Shown one piece after another: positions 25,377 to 33,485 of a stretch of DNA of 33,615 nucleotides. Each line of letters starts with the position of its first letter. Within the stretch, counting starts at the first letter, position 1. The stretch is from Phycisphaera sp. (GTDB lineage: Bacteria; Planctomycetota; Phycisphaerae; Phycisphaerales; Phycisphaeraceae): NCBI GenBank assembly GCA_016125215.1, contig WGMF01000058.1, positions 1 through 33,615 on the forward strand, read 5' to 3'. The notes beneath the pieces are model-generated. The model ran no database searches. It was given only the letters and a program-made list of their open reading frames with translations, and was not told the origin of the DNA. A program made the translations under genes and the position numbers.

Positions 25377-25384
25377 GATACAAT
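25377..25384 (+). promoter_or_regulatory. Possible clpX promoter (extended -10)
   Basis: The upstream TG at 25376-25377, one base, then TACAAT (25379-25384) forms an extended -10 without a clear -35. A small hairpin CCGT-CGT-ACGG followed by TGTTTTT (25338-25355) just upstream could be a weak terminator for the tig operon. The leader to clpX would be about 170 bases and contains CCCGGTGGTTGCCGGG (about 25516-25531). Confidence 0.4.
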
Positions 25385-25562
25385 GAATTATTAAGCGTCC
25401 GAAGGCCTTGGGGGCTGCGGATGTGTAGCCGGTGATCTCAATCGAGCGGGTCAGGATCAAGAACATCTTGGTGTTGGACGATTAACGGATAGAGTCGGCG
25501 AGAATTGGCCTGTGCCCGGTGGTTGCCGGGTTGATCAGCATCGCCCCAATCAGGAACGATCC

Positions 25563-26984
25563 ATGTCGAATCAGCGATCAGGACGCAACGGTGGAAGAGA
25601 CAGCGCTCCCTTGGGCAGCGCATCGAGCAACACCCCCGGCGGATCGGGCGGCGGCTCCGGCGGCTCCGGGGGCGGCGGCGGATCGGGCTCAGGCGGCGGC
25701 GACGGCTCATCCGGGGGCGGGGGCGGCGGGTTCAAAGGTCGTCGTGTCACCACTTGTTCGTTCTGCGGCAAGACCTCGCGCGAGGTCGGCCCGATGGTTG
25801 AAGGCCCCAACGATGTCTACATCTGTGCCAACTGCACGGACCTGTGCCAGAACATCTTCAAGCAGGAACGCAGGCGCGTCTCCACAGGCAAGCCAACGTT
25901 CGGCAACATCCCCTCGCCGCGACAGCTCAAGGAGTTCCTCGATCAATACGTGATCGGCCAACTCTCTGCCAAAAGGTCGCTGTCGGTCTGCGTTCACAAC
26001 CACTACAAGCGCCTGACCAACGTCGAAGACAAGGACGCGGGCATCGAGCTGGATAAGTCCAACGTGCTGATGATCGGCCCGACGGGCAGCGGCAAGACGC
26101 TGCTGGCGCGGTCGCTGGCTCGCACGCTCAACGTCCCCTTTGCCATCGGCGATGCGACCACGCTCACCGAAGCCGGCTACGTCGGCGAGGACGTGGAGAA
26201 CCTCCTGCTCAAACTGCTCCAGGCCGCGGACTACGACCTCGAAGCGGCGCAGCGAGGCATCATCTACATCGACGAGATCGACAAGATCGGCAAGACCTCG
26301 CAGAACGTCTCGATCACCCGCGACGTCTCCGGCGAAGGCGTGCAGCAGGCGCTGCTCAAGATGCTCGAGGGCACCGTGGCCAACGTCCCCCCGCAGGGCG
26401 GCCGCAAGCACCCCGAGCAGCAATACATCCAGATGGATACGACCAACATCCTCTTTATCACCGCCGGCACGTTCGTCGGCCTCGAAGAGATCGTCCGCCG
26501 AAGGCTCGGCCACCAGGCGATCGGGTTCATCAGTGAAGAGGGTGACGAATCCTCCATCGAGGAACGCAACCGGCTGCTCGCGCAGGTCACGCCCGAGGAC
26601 CTGATCGAGTTCGGCATGATCCCCGAACTGATCGGCCGCCTGCCCATCATCACCGCGCTCGAACCGCTGTCGGAAGAGGCGATGGTGCAGATCCTCACCG
26701 AGCCCAAGAACGCATTGGTCAAGCAGTACCAGCACTTCTTCACGATGGAGAACGCTTCGGTCGAGTTCACACCCGGCGCGCTGGCGATCCTGGCACGGCG
26801 TGCGCTCGAGCGCAACACCGGTGCCCGTGCGCTGCGTGGCGTGCTCGAAGAGGTCATGCTCGACCTGATGTACGACCTGCCCGACATGAACGGCGACGGC
26901 AGTAAATACATCATCGACACCTCGGCCATCGAGCGTCGCAAGCCGCTTTCCCAGTTGCGCGAAGTGAAAAAAGAGTCGGCTTAA
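25563..26984 (+). CDS. clpX: ATP-dependent Clp protease ATPase subunit ClpX
   Basis: This 473-aa AAA+ unfoldase feeds substrates to ClpP. The N-terminal zinc domain has Cys65, Cys68, Cys88 and Cys91. The ATPase core has Walker A GPTGSGKT, Walker B IIYIDEID, the pore loop GYVGED, the RKH loop (GGRKHPEQQ) and sensor-2 GARALR. The ClpP-docking IGF tripeptide is present in HQAIGFISE, so a ClpP partner is expected elsewhere. The zinc domain is preceded by an unusual low-complexity segment at residues 26-56, almost pure Gly/Ser. The start at 25563 has AGGAAC upstream and is preferred over the in-frame codon at 25512. Confidence 0.97.
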   Translation: MSNQRSGRNGGRDSAPLGSASSNTPGGSGGGSGGSGGGGGSGSGGGDGSSGGGGGGFKGRRVTTCSFCGKTSREVGPMVEGPNDVYICANCTDLCQNIFKQERRRVSTGKPTFGNIPSPRQLKEFLDQYVIGQLSAKRSLSVCVHNHYKRLTNVEDKDAGIELDKSNVLMIGPTGSGKTLLARSLARTLNVPFAIGDATTLTEAGYVGEDVENLLLKLLQAADYDLEAAQRGIIYIDEIDKIGKTSQNVSITRDVSGEGVQQALLKMLEGTVANVPPQGGRKHPEQQYIQMDTTNILFITAGTFVGLEEIVRRRLGHQAIGFISEEGDESSIEERNRLLAQVTPEDLIEFGMIPELIGRLPIITALEPLSEEAMVQILTEPKNALVKQYQHFFTMENASVEFTPGALAILARRALERNTGARALRGVLEEVMLDLMYDLPDMNGDGSKYIIDTSAIERRKPLSQLREVKKESA

Positions 26985-27044
26985 AGCCGTGATGCCCCGT
27001 TGAACCGGGCCTATACTCAAACGTCAAACCCAAAGAGTTCGCCC

Positions 27045-29339
27045 ATGAGACGCAGCCCCGTGTTGACTGTGATTCTGGCGCTGGCGGCGCTTTGCGTAAC
27101 CCACGCACAAGCGCTGCGAGCCGACGATGCTGTCCTGACCGATCAGACCGCCCCGCAGCTTGCACAGAAGGGCGAGTTTGACGAACTGCTCAAGCGCGTC
27201 TCGTCCGAGGCCGGCCCCGATTCGCCTCGCTACGTCGCCCTGCTCACCAAAGACCTCGAACGCTACCTCGACCACCACGCTCAACAGACCGCCAAACGCC
27301 GAGAGAGCTACGACAAGGCCCTGGCGGACCTCGACAAGCACCTGGCTGAAGAACGCATCGACGACGCCCTGCTCGACGCCATCGAGGCATATGGTCTTGC
27401 GGATGACGCCAAAGCTTTTCTCGCTTCGGACCGCGTCAACCAACTCGTCGATCAATCCAAGGCCGCCGCCGAGAAAGCCGAGAAAGACGGCCAGTGGCTC
27501 GATGTCCTGAACCTCTACCGCAAGCTCAACTATCTTTTTGAAGTCGACGCCCGTTTCCTGACGCACGTCAAGGACGCGGAAAGACACGTGCGCGTGCTCC
27601 GGCTCTACGCCCCCAAAGCACTCGAGGCGATGCTCAAGGATCGCGCCCGCGCCAGACTTGCAAACCTGGAAAAAGACAAGGCCGAACAGGCCCATGCCGA
27701 CAAGCCCGGTGGCGATCCGGCACCCGACAAAGACAAGGCCCAGGCCGGCGACGACCCCAATCAGCCCATCGAACGAAAAGACCCCGTCGACCTGATCGAC
27801 CTTGGCGATGAGACCTGGAAGCAGCGTCTAGAAGGTGTTGAGGTTGAGATGCTCAAGGAGGGCCTCCTCACCGCCGGCTCGCGTCACGTGGACAACCGTG
27901 GGTACAAGCCGCTCATGGTCGGCATGATCGACGCGCTGGGCGTCTTGATCGACACACCGCAGATCGTCGAATCGTTCCCGACCATGGCCGACGCGGGCAA
28001 GGTGCTCGTGCTGCGTGGCGTGCTGCGAACCGAACGCACCCGGCTCGACGCAATGGGAAACGCCCCCGACAAGACCGACGCGATGGACCTTGTCGAAAGG
28101 CTGCTCGACGCTGACAAACAGACGCTCCAGTTCCCCACGAGCGTCATGGCCTACGAGATGATGGACGGAGCGTTATCCGAACTTGACGACTTCACCGCGA
28201 TGATCTGGCCGCAGGAGCTTGAGCAGTTCTCCCGATCGTTCAGCGGAACGTTCTACGGCGTGGGCATCCAGATCTCCAAGCGGGACGGCCAACTCATCGT
28301 CGTCAGCCCGCTGGCGGACACCCCCGCCTTCCGCGCGGGCATCAAGGCCGGCGACGTGATTGCCACGGTTGACGGCGTCGATACCTCGTCCTGGTCGCTC
28401 GACAAGGCGGTCCGCATGATTACCGGCCCCGAAGGCACGCCCGTGACGCTGGGCATCGACCGCGTCGGCGAAAAGAACACCCTCGAGTTCAAACTCAAGC
28501 GGGCCGAGATCCCCATCGAATCGATCCGCGGCTGGCAGCACCGCAACGATAACTCGTGGGACTACTACGTCGACCCCGACTTCGGCATCGGGTATGTAAG
28601 ACTCTCGCAGTTCATCCCGCAATCGGCCAGCGACCTTGACGCCGCGCTCGAACAGATGCGCAAACAACGCCCGCTCAACGCGCTGGTCCTCGACCTGCGC
28701 TTCAACCCCGGCGGGCTGCTGACCAGCGCGATCGAGGTGAGCAACCGTTTTGTCGCGAGCGGCCCGATCGTCTCGACCGTCGACATGGACGGCAAACGCA
28801 CCAGCGAGGCCCGCGCCAGGCCCGACCGGGTCCAGCCGCACATCCCCGTCGTCGTGCTCATCAACCAGGGGTCGGCCAGTGCGTCGGAGATCGTCTCCGG
28901 TGCGCTGCAGGACCACCACGCCGCGATCATCGTCGGTGAAAACAGCTTCGGCAAAGGCTCGGTGCAGGACCTCTTCCGCATCGACGACGCCAAGGCCTAC
29001 CTCAAACTCACCACGCAGTACTACATGCTCCCCGGCGGTCGCATCATCCACCGTCGGCCCGGCTCCAAGACGTGGGGCATCCAGCCTGACCTCGAAGTCA
29101 AGATGACCACGCAACAGGTGGCCGACTCGATCGAAGTTCGCCAATCGCTCGACATCCTCCGCCGCGACGGCGAGGAACTGCCCGAGGGCAAGGAACAACC
29201 CAAGATCACCGACATCATTGAAAAAGGCCTCGACCCGCAACTCGAAGCGGCGCTCCTGGTGCTCAAGACCCAGATCGCCGCCGACCAGATCGCCCTTGCC
29301 GCCGGCAAACCCCAGCAAGAGCCCGCGGCGGTGCCGTGA
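27045..29339 (+). CDS. S41 family carboxyl-terminal processing protease
   Basis: This 764-aa exported serine protease resembles CtpA/Prc. A Sec signal peptide (MRRSPVLTVILALAALCVTHAQA, 20 residues of it hydrophobic) ends near residue 24. Residues about 40-250 are helical and charged with a Lys/Asp/Pro-rich stretch, a PDZ domain covers about 402-490 (FYGVGIQISKRDG...AGIKAGDVIATVDG), and the S41 core about 509-685. The catalytic Ser is in INQGSASASEI and the Lys in GENSFGKGSVQ. The core continues with TTQYYMLPGGRIIHRRPGS and GIQPDLEV. TATACT at 27012-27017 may be a -10. It follows clpX by 60 bases and probably trims or degrades periplasmic proteins. Confidence 0.93.
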   Translation: MRRSPVLTVILALAALCVTHAQALRADDAVLTDQTAPQLAQKGEFDELLKRVSSEAGPDSPRYVALLTKDLERYLDHHAQQTAKRRESYDKALADLDKHLAEERIDDALLDAIEAYGLADDAKAFLASDRVNQLVDQSKAAAEKAEKDGQWLDVLNLYRKLNYLFEVDARFLTHVKDAERHVRVLRLYAPKALEAMLKDRARARLANLEKDKAEQAHADKPGGDPAPDKDKAQAGDDPNQPIERKDPVDLIDLGDETWKQRLEGVEVEMLKEGLLTAGSRHVDNRGYKPLMVGMIDALGVLIDTPQIVESFPTMADAGKVLVLRGVLRTERTRLDAMGNAPDKTDAMDLVERLLDADKQTLQFPTSVMAYEMMDGALSELDDFTAMIWPQELEQFSRSFSGTFYGVGIQISKRDGQLIVVSPLADTPAFRAGIKAGDVIATVDGVDTSSWSLDKAVRMITGPEGTPVTLGIDRVGEKNTLEFKLKRAEIPIESIRGWQHRNDNSWDYYVDPDFGIGYVRLSQFIPQSASDLDAALEQMRKQRPLNALVLDLRFNPGGLLTSAIEVSNRFVASGPIVSTVDMDGKRTSEARARPDRVQPHIPVVVLINQGSASASEIVSGALQDHHAAIIVGENSFGKGSVQDLFRIDDAKAYLKLTTQYYMLPGGRIIHRRPGSKTWGIQPDLEVKMTTQQVADSIEVRQSLDILRRDGEELPEGKEQPKITDIIEKGLDPQLEAALLVLKTQIAADQIALAAGKPQQEPAAVP

Positions 29340-29343
29340 GCTA

Positions 29344-29358
29344 ACTCCTTGTCGGAGT
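29344..29358 (+). promoter_or_regulatory. Hairpin covering the hicB ribosome site
   Basis: ACTCC (29344-29348) can pair with GGAGT (29354-29358) over a 5-base loop. The GGAG is the only ribosome site for hicB, 8 bases before its ATG. It sits 4 bases after the protease stop codon, so ribosomes finishing that gene would open it. Coupled translation is a possibility. The stem is short. Confidence 0.3.
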
Positions 29359-29365
29359 CACGACG

Positions 29366-29593
29366 ATGCCCCAGGTCAAGCACCTCACCTCGGTGATCGA
29401 ACGTGAAGGGGACGGTTACGTCTCCCTCTGCCCGGAGCTCGACATCGCCAGCCAGGGCGACACCATCGAAGAGGCCCGCGCGAACCTGATCGAAGCGGTC
29501 GAGGGGTTTTTTGAGGTGACGTCGCCCGAAGAAATCACGCAACGGTTGCACGACGAGTCTTATATCACTCGATTCGAGGTGACCTTTGCCTAG
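29366..29593 (+). CDS. hicB: HicB-type antitoxin
   Basis: This 75-aa protein matches the HicB/UPF0150 fold: IEREGDGYVSLCPELDIASQGDTIEEARANLIEAVEGFFE, shown here across residues about 11-50 in pieces (GYVSLCPELDIASQGDT, then EEARANLIEAVEGFFE). It is a partial RNase-H-like fold that in the family binds and neutralises the HicA ribonuclease, with a C-terminal DNA-binding part in longer members, which this short one lacks. GGAG 8 bases upstream fixes the start. The hicB-before-hicA order is known in some modules. The partner toxin directly overlaps its stop codon but is broken. Confidence 0.85.
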   Translation: MPQVKHLTSVIEREGDGYVSLCPELDIASQGDTIEEARANLIEAVEGFFEVTSPEEITQRLHDESYITRFEVTFA

Positions 29594-29809
29594 GCTCGGG
29601 GTGTTCTCTGGCAGCCAGGTCGGAGCCATCCTCCAATCCCACGGGTTTGAATTTGTCCGGCGGCGTGGCAGCGACGTCATCATGCAATAGCGCTGGACGG
29701 GGGGACCTTGACCGTGCCCGTCCCAGACCACCGTGAAATCCGGAGAGGCACATTGCAATCCATCATCCGTAGGTCCGGATTGCCCCGTTCCTTGTTTGAG
29801 GTCAGTTGA
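29586..29809 (+). pseudogene. hicA: Broken HicA-type toxin gene (frameshift, catalytic His lost)
   Basis: TTG 29586 opens a frame that overlaps hicB by 8 bases and encodes MPRLGVFSGSQVGAILQSHG, then FEFVRRRGSDVIMQ before TAG 29688-29690. Two residues' worth further on, another frame from 29693 continues LDGGTLTVPVPDHREIRRGT and then LQSIIRRSGLPRSLFEVS to TGA 29807-29809. Joined, the pieces make a normal-length HicA (about 73 aa). One base appears to be missing between 29687 and 29693. In addition the family's catalytic GSH motif reads GSD. HicA is normally a translation-dependent mRNA interferase. This copy should be inactive unless the frameshift is a sequencing error. Confidence 0.8.
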
Positions 29810-29852
29810 ATCTCGCACGGGGCTGGATCGTGCATCACAACCCCGGCGCCAT

Positions 29853-29858
29853 TACAAT
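29853..29858 (+). promoter_or_regulatory. Possible aroC -10 giving a leaderless mRNA
   Basis: TACAAT (5 of 6) ends 8 bases before the aroC ATG at 29867. Transcription would start at about 29865, so the mRNA would have almost no leader, in line with the absence of a ribosome site. No convincing -35 is seen. Confidence 0.4.
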
Positions 29859-29866
29859 CCCCATCC

Positions 29867-30970
29867 ATGTCCGGCAACACCTTCGGCAGACTCTTTCGCG
29901 TGACGACGGCCGGCGAGAGCCACGGGCCGGGGAATGTCTGCATCGTGGACGGTTGCCCGGCGGGGATCGAACTTTCCGAAGCCGACCTCCAGCCCGATCT
30001 GGATCGCCGTCGGCCGGGGCAGTCCAAGCTCACCACGCAGCGCGACGAGCCCGACAGCCCGAAGATCCTCTCGGGCGTCTTCGAGGGCAAGACCACCGGC
30101 ACGCCCATTGCCATCGTCATCCCCAACCGTGACCAGCGCAGCGCCGACTACTCCGACATCAAGGACAAGTACCGCCCCGGCCACGCCGACTACACCTTCG
30201 ACGCCAAGTTCGGCTTCCGGGACTACCGCGGCGGCGGGCGTTCGTCGGCGCGAGAGACCAACGTCCGTGTTGCGGCCGGCGCGATTGCAAAAAAAATCCT
30301 CCGCCAGTGGCACGGCATCACGGTCGTCGGCTATGTCAAACAGGTCGGCGATGTGATCGCGGATATCCCCGAACCTGAAAAAATCACTCTCGAACAGGTC
30401 GAAGCCAGCCCCGTGCGTTGCCCCGACCCCCGGAAAGCAGCGGCGATGATCGAACTCATCGAGCGTGTCCGCAAGGAACAGGACTCGATCGGCGGCGTGG
30501 GTGAAGTGGTGGCGACAAATGTTCCCCCCGGCTGGGGTGAGCCGGTCTTCGACAAGCTCAAGGCCGACCTGGGCAAGGCGATGTTCTCACTCCCCGCGGT
30601 GCTCGGCGTCGAGTACGGCATCGGCTTTGGCTGTGCGACGATGCGTGGTACACAGAACAACGATGTGTTTGAGTCCGTGAAGGATGGCGATAAGCAGCAC
30701 GTCGCGACAACCACCAACCGTCACGGCGGGATGCTGGGGGGGATTTCGTCGGGGATGCCGATCGTGATGCGCTGCGCGGTCAAGCCCACATCGTCGCTCA
30801 GTCAGCCGCAGAGGACGGTCACCCGCGACGGCGAGCCGACGACGATCTCGACCAAGGGCCGACACGACCCGTGCCTGCTGCCCCGCTTCGTCCCGATGGC
30901 CGAAGCGATGATGGCGCTGGTGCTCGTGGACCACGGCCTGCTCCACCGCTCCCGCCAAAGCCCGCGATAA
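29867..30970 (+). CDS. aroC: Chorismate synthase
   Basis: This 367-aa flavin-dependent cytoplasmic enzyme makes chorismate, the last common step of aromatic amino acid synthesis. Signatures are [10 protein letters not shown] near the N-terminus, [37 protein letters not shown] with GGRSSARET after it, and the C-terminal [16 protein letters not shown]. Length is normal. The start [16 protein letters not shown] fits the family. There is no ribosome site within 15 bases, and a -10-like box lies just upstream. It follows the HicBA remnant by 57 bases and precedes the zinc-ribbon gene by 15. Confidence 0.97.
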   Translation: MSGNTFGRLFRVTTAGESHGPGNVCIVDGCPAGIELSEADLQPDLDRRRPGQSKLTTQRDEPDSPKILSGVFEGKTTGTPIAIVIPNRDQRSADYSDIKDKYRPGHADYTFDAKFGFRDYRGGGRSSARETNVRVAAGAIAKKILRQWHGITVVGYVKQVGDVIADIPEPEKITLEQVEASPVRCPDPRKAAAMIELIERVRKEQDSIGGVGEVVATNVPPGWGEPVFDKLKADLGKAMFSLPAVLGVEYGIGFGCATMRGTQNNDVFESVKDGDKQHVATTTNRHGGMLGGISSGMPIVMRCAVKPTSSLSQPQRTVTRDGEPTTISTKGRHDPCLLPRFVPMAEAMMALVLVDHGLLHRSRQSPR

Positions 30971-30985
30971 GTCGGGGCGCTAAGA

Positions 30986-31225
30986 TTGGCTGTGGGCATC
31001 TGGTTAGTCATCGTGGTGGTTTTTTCACTTCTGGGTCTGATCCCGCTGACGCTGGTGATATGGTTGCTGGTCTATGCTGCGCGGTCAGCGACGGTTCAGG
31101 TCGGCCGGTGTGCCGGGTGCGGTTATGACCTGGCCCACCTCGGTGAGTCCCGCGCGTGCCCCGAATGCGGGCTGGCGTTTACCCGCAATGCCCGCGGCGA
31201 CGCGGTGAGTAAACGCTCGGCTTGA
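30986..31225 (+). CDS. Small membrane protein with C-terminal zinc ribbon
   Basis: This 79-aa protein has an N-terminal hydrophobic region long enough for one long or two short membrane helices (IWLVIVVVFSLLGLIPLTLV and on to LLVYAAR), followed by a zinc ribbon with CAGCGYDLAHL and CPECG, i.e. CxxC-x14-CxxC. Proteins with this CGYDL...CPECG ribbon are frequent in planctomycetes and unassigned in function. The start is TTG 30986 or GTG 30992, and neither has a strong ribosome site. It is probably cotranscribed with aroC. Confidence 0.75.
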   Translation: MAVGIWLVIVVVFSLLGLIPLTLVIWLLVYAARSATVQVGRCAGCGYDLAHLGESRACPECGLAFTRNARGDAVSKRSA

Positions 31226-31269
31226 CCACCAGACAATACAGGCCGCACCGCTTACCTATCTCCACAACT

Positions 31270-31290
31270 TACGTTCTACTGCGTAACGTA
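31270..31290. promoter_or_regulatory. Inverted repeat upstream of the PEP-CTERM gene
   Basis: TACGTT (31270-31275) and AACGTA (31285-31290) form a perfect 6-bp inverted repeat with a 9-base spacer, about 40 bases before the -35 of the PEP-CTERM promoter, in an AT-rich stretch. It could be an operator. No factor is known. Confidence 0.3.
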
Positions 31291-31327
31291 TTGTTAATTT
31301 GGGTAAGCATAAATTCCTTGAATTGGG

Positions 31328-31356
31328 CTGGCATTCTTCAAAAGTGATGGTATATT
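31328..31356 (+). promoter_or_regulatory. Promoter of the PEP-CTERM gene
   Basis: CTGGCA (31328-31333) and TATATT (31351-31356) are 17 bases apart, and TGG directly before TATATT makes an extended -10. Transcription would start near 31363. Confidence 0.55.
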
Positions 31357-31394
31357 AATTGGAACACTTCACCTACCATTGGGGAGAAAAACCA

Positions 31395-32012
31395 ATGTCG
31401 ATCCGAACCGCTTCGTTATCACTCTTGGTTGTGCTGCTGGCCCTCACGGTTGGAACCGGTGTCGCGCGTGCGACGACCTTCACCTTCACACCGACGCCTG
31501 CCGACCTGTACGACCTGGACCACTACTATTACTACAAGTGGGGTGTCAACTTCTCCGTGCCCAACGGCGAAGTGATCTGCGACGCCAAGATCCAGTTCAA
31601 GAACATTGCCAACTGGGACAACAACCCCAACGTGCTCTACGCCCACCTGTTTGATTACGCCTCCCTGGGTGTCAAGCAGTATTACGATGGCCAGGGCGGC
31701 GGTGACGCCTTCGCCGGCGTCGGCGTCAAGCTCTTTGAGTGGGTCAACCTCACCACGACACCGTCCACCCGCACGTACACATTCGACCAGACCGCGCTCG
31801 ACGCCCTGGCGACCTACGCCCTCGACGGTCGCATCGGCTTCGGCTTCGACCCCGACTGCCACTACTGGAACGACGGCATCACCCTGACGATCGAAACCTG
31901 CTCTCCCCCGCCGCCCCCCAGCACCGCGGTCCCCGAGCCGGTCACCGCGAGCCTGAGCCTCATGGGCCTCTCCGCCCTCACGCTCACCGCTCTCCGCCGA
32001 CGCCGGGCCTGA
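31395..32012 (+). CDS. PEP-CTERM sorting domain protein
   Basis: This 205-aa exported protein has a signal peptide (MSIRTASLSLLVVLLALTVG to about VARA) and a C-terminal sorting signal: TAVPEP, a hydrophobic helix (SLSLMGLSALTLTAL) and RRRR. Such proteins are processed by an exosortase (EpsH/XrtA type) and placed on the surface or in the matrix. The body is rich in Tyr, Asp and Phe strands (LDHYYYYKWGVNFSVPNGEV, VKLFEWVNL, GFGFDPDCHYWNDGI), suggesting a beta-sandwich. The start follows GGGGAG by 9 bases, and the frame otherwise opens at 31359. It is a single-gene unit with its own promoter and a strong terminator. No exosortase is in the window. Confidence 0.9.
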   Translation: MSIRTASLSLLVVLLALTVGTGVARATTFTFTPTPADLYDLDHYYYYKWGVNFSVPNGEVICDAKIQFKNIANWDNNPNVLYAHLFDYASLGVKQYYDGQGGGDAFAGVGVKLFEWVNLTTTPSTRTYTFDQTALDALATYALDGRIGFGFDPDCHYWNDGITLTIETCSPPPPPSTAVPEPVTASLSLMGLSALTLTALRRRRA

Positions 32013-32092
32013 GCGCCGCCGCAAACCCAAGGGTTTCACACGGGGGCCGAAGAGAGCGCTAGGTAAGAATTAAAGAACAAGACAAGATCACA

Positions 32093-32122
32093 AAAGACGC
32101 CAAGAAATTGGCGTCTTTTTTT
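32093..32122 (+). terminator. Rho-independent terminator of the PEP-CTERM gene
   Basis: A perfect 11-bp stem, AAAGACGCCAA (32093-32103) and TTGGCGTCTTT (32108-32118), with a GAAA loop and more T bases to 32122. It lies 80 bases after the stop codon. Nothing else was seen between here and 32232. Confidence 0.93.
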
Positions 32123-32232
32123 GTGAAGAGTGCCTGCGGATGTTGGTGAAACCTTGCCACCCACCCAGCCAACAGGGGCTTACAGACACCAAGCCTGATC
32201 CCCCCACGCTCGCCCCGGCCCCTGCGTGAAAC

Positions 32233-33324
32233 CTATCGCACGATCCTCGCCCCGCCGCCGCCGGCGACGTGTTTGAGTTCGCTCAGTGTGATCTGCGACG
32301 TATCGCCCCGCGTGGTCTGGAGCATGGCTCCGTGGGCCGTGCCGATGTTGACGGCGGTCTGCGGGTCGGACCCGGTGAGGAAGGCGTAGGCAAAGCCCGA
32401 CGCAAACCCGTCGCCGCCGCCGACGCGGTCTTCGATGATGAGTCGGTCGAACGTCGGGCCCTGGTAGAAGGTGTCCATCTCGGACCAATAAAGGATAGCG
32501 GACCAGTTGTTTTCGCTGGCGCTGAGGACCTCGCGGAGAGTCGTGCCGATGACCTTGAGGTTGGGATAGTCCTTAGCCACCCGGCGGACCATGTTTTTGT
32601 AGTTCTCGATGGGCAGTTCCTTGAGGTCTTCGCCCGCGCCCTCGACCTCGTAGCCGAGCACCTTCTGGAAGTCCTCCTCGTTGCCGATGAGGCAGTCGAT
32701 ATATTGCACGAGGGGCTTGGTGGTCTCGATGGCCTCCTTGCTCGACCAGAGCTTGGATCGGAAGTTCAGGTCGTAGGAGACGATGGTGCCCGCGTCGTGG
32801 GCGGCCTTGAGAGCCTCGGCGGCGACGAGGCGCGTCGAAGGGGAGAGGCAAGTGAAGATCCCGCCGGTGTGCAGCCAGCGGGCACCTTGCTTGGCAAAGA
32901 TGCTCTTGAAATCCACACTTCCGGGGGTGATTTTGGAGGTGGCGGAGTGGCCACGGTCGTAGAGGGTCACGCTTGCCCGGGGTCCGGAGCCGACCTCGGT
33001 GAAGTTCAGGCCGATGCGGGCCTCGCGTCCGACGCCATCGTATTTCATGTTGACGACATGCGAGACATCGACGCCGGCCGAGCGGGCGTGGTTGAGGATG
33101 ATCTTGCCCACAGGGTTGTCGACGAGGCCGCCGATCCAGCCCGTCCGCAGGCCCAGGCGTGAGAGGGCGTATGCGACGTTGTATTCCCCGCCGCCGACCC
33201 AGACTTCGAGCAGGTTGGCAAACTCGATGCGACCGGTCCCGGGGGGGCTGAGGCGGACCATGCACTCGCCGAGGGAGACCAGGTCGTAGGCACAGGAAGA
33301 CGCGTCACGGATTTTGAGGGACAT
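32233..33324 (-). CDS. kdgK: PfkB family sugar kinase, 2-keto-3-deoxygluconate kinase-like
   Basis: This 363-aa ribokinase-fold enzyme has LVSLGECMVRLSPPG near the N-terminus, the substrate-side GGGEYNVAYALSRLGL, SYDLNFRSKLW and NEEDFQKVLG in the middle, and the ATP/catalytic loop DRVGGGDGFASGF with the catalytic Asp. DRVGGGD in place of the more common DTxGAGD is typical of KDG kinases, which phosphorylate 2-dehydro-3-deoxygluconate in uronate or pectin breakdown. The sugar is thus likely but not certain. GGAG 9 bases upstream in the context CCCGGAGCC supports the start. It is convergent with the PEP-CTERM gene, and no partner aldolase is in the window. Confidence 0.8.
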   Translation of the reverse strand: MSLKIRDASSCAYDLVSLGECMVRLSPPGTGRIEFANLLEVWVGGGEYNVAYALSRLGLRTGWIGGLVDNPVGKIILNHARSAGVDVSHVVNMKYDGVGREARIGLNFTEVGSGPRASVTLYDRGHSATSKITPGSVDFKSIFAKQGARWLHTGGIFTCLSPSTRLVAAEALKAAHDAGTIVSYDLNFRSKLWSSKEAIETTKPLVQYIDCLIGNEEDFQKVLGYEVEGAGEDLKELPIENYKNMVRRVAKDYPNLKVIGTTLREVLSASENNWSAILYWSEMDTFYQGPTFDRLIIEDRVGGGDGFASGFAYAFLTGSDPQTAVNIGTAHGAMLQTTRGDTSQITLSELKHVAGGGGARIVR

Positions 33325-33393
33325 CGCTGAGGCTCCGGGTTAGTGGAGCGGCGATTGTCGGGAGTTGGGGGTCTTGTGTCAATCCGTGTGAAA

Positions 33394-33485
33394 CGCCAAG
33401 GACGCCAAGGGGGGAAGTGGAGCGCCACGATGTCTGAAGTCTGATTCTATTTCCGAGCCATTGATGATTGATGATTGATCACTAC
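33394..33485. repeat. Half of a further repeat element (F), cut by the window edge
   Basis: Two 9-bp units CGCCAAGGA and CGCCAAGGG (33394-33411) are followed by heptamers GATGTCT and GAAGTCT (33429-33442) and TGATGAT twice (33462-33475). This is the outer-then-inner order seen in elements A, B and D, but no inverted partner is visible. The rest to 33615 has no gene. It contains TTTTCGAAAA-like words and a GTCTCG/CGAGAC pair (about 33555-33597). Confidence 0.55.

Noticed and set aside
31321-31345. Sigma-54 promoter before the PEP-CTERM gene (CTGGCAT)
   Set aside because: The GG part is present but no TGC at the -12 position with the required spacing; the extended -10 promoter fits better.
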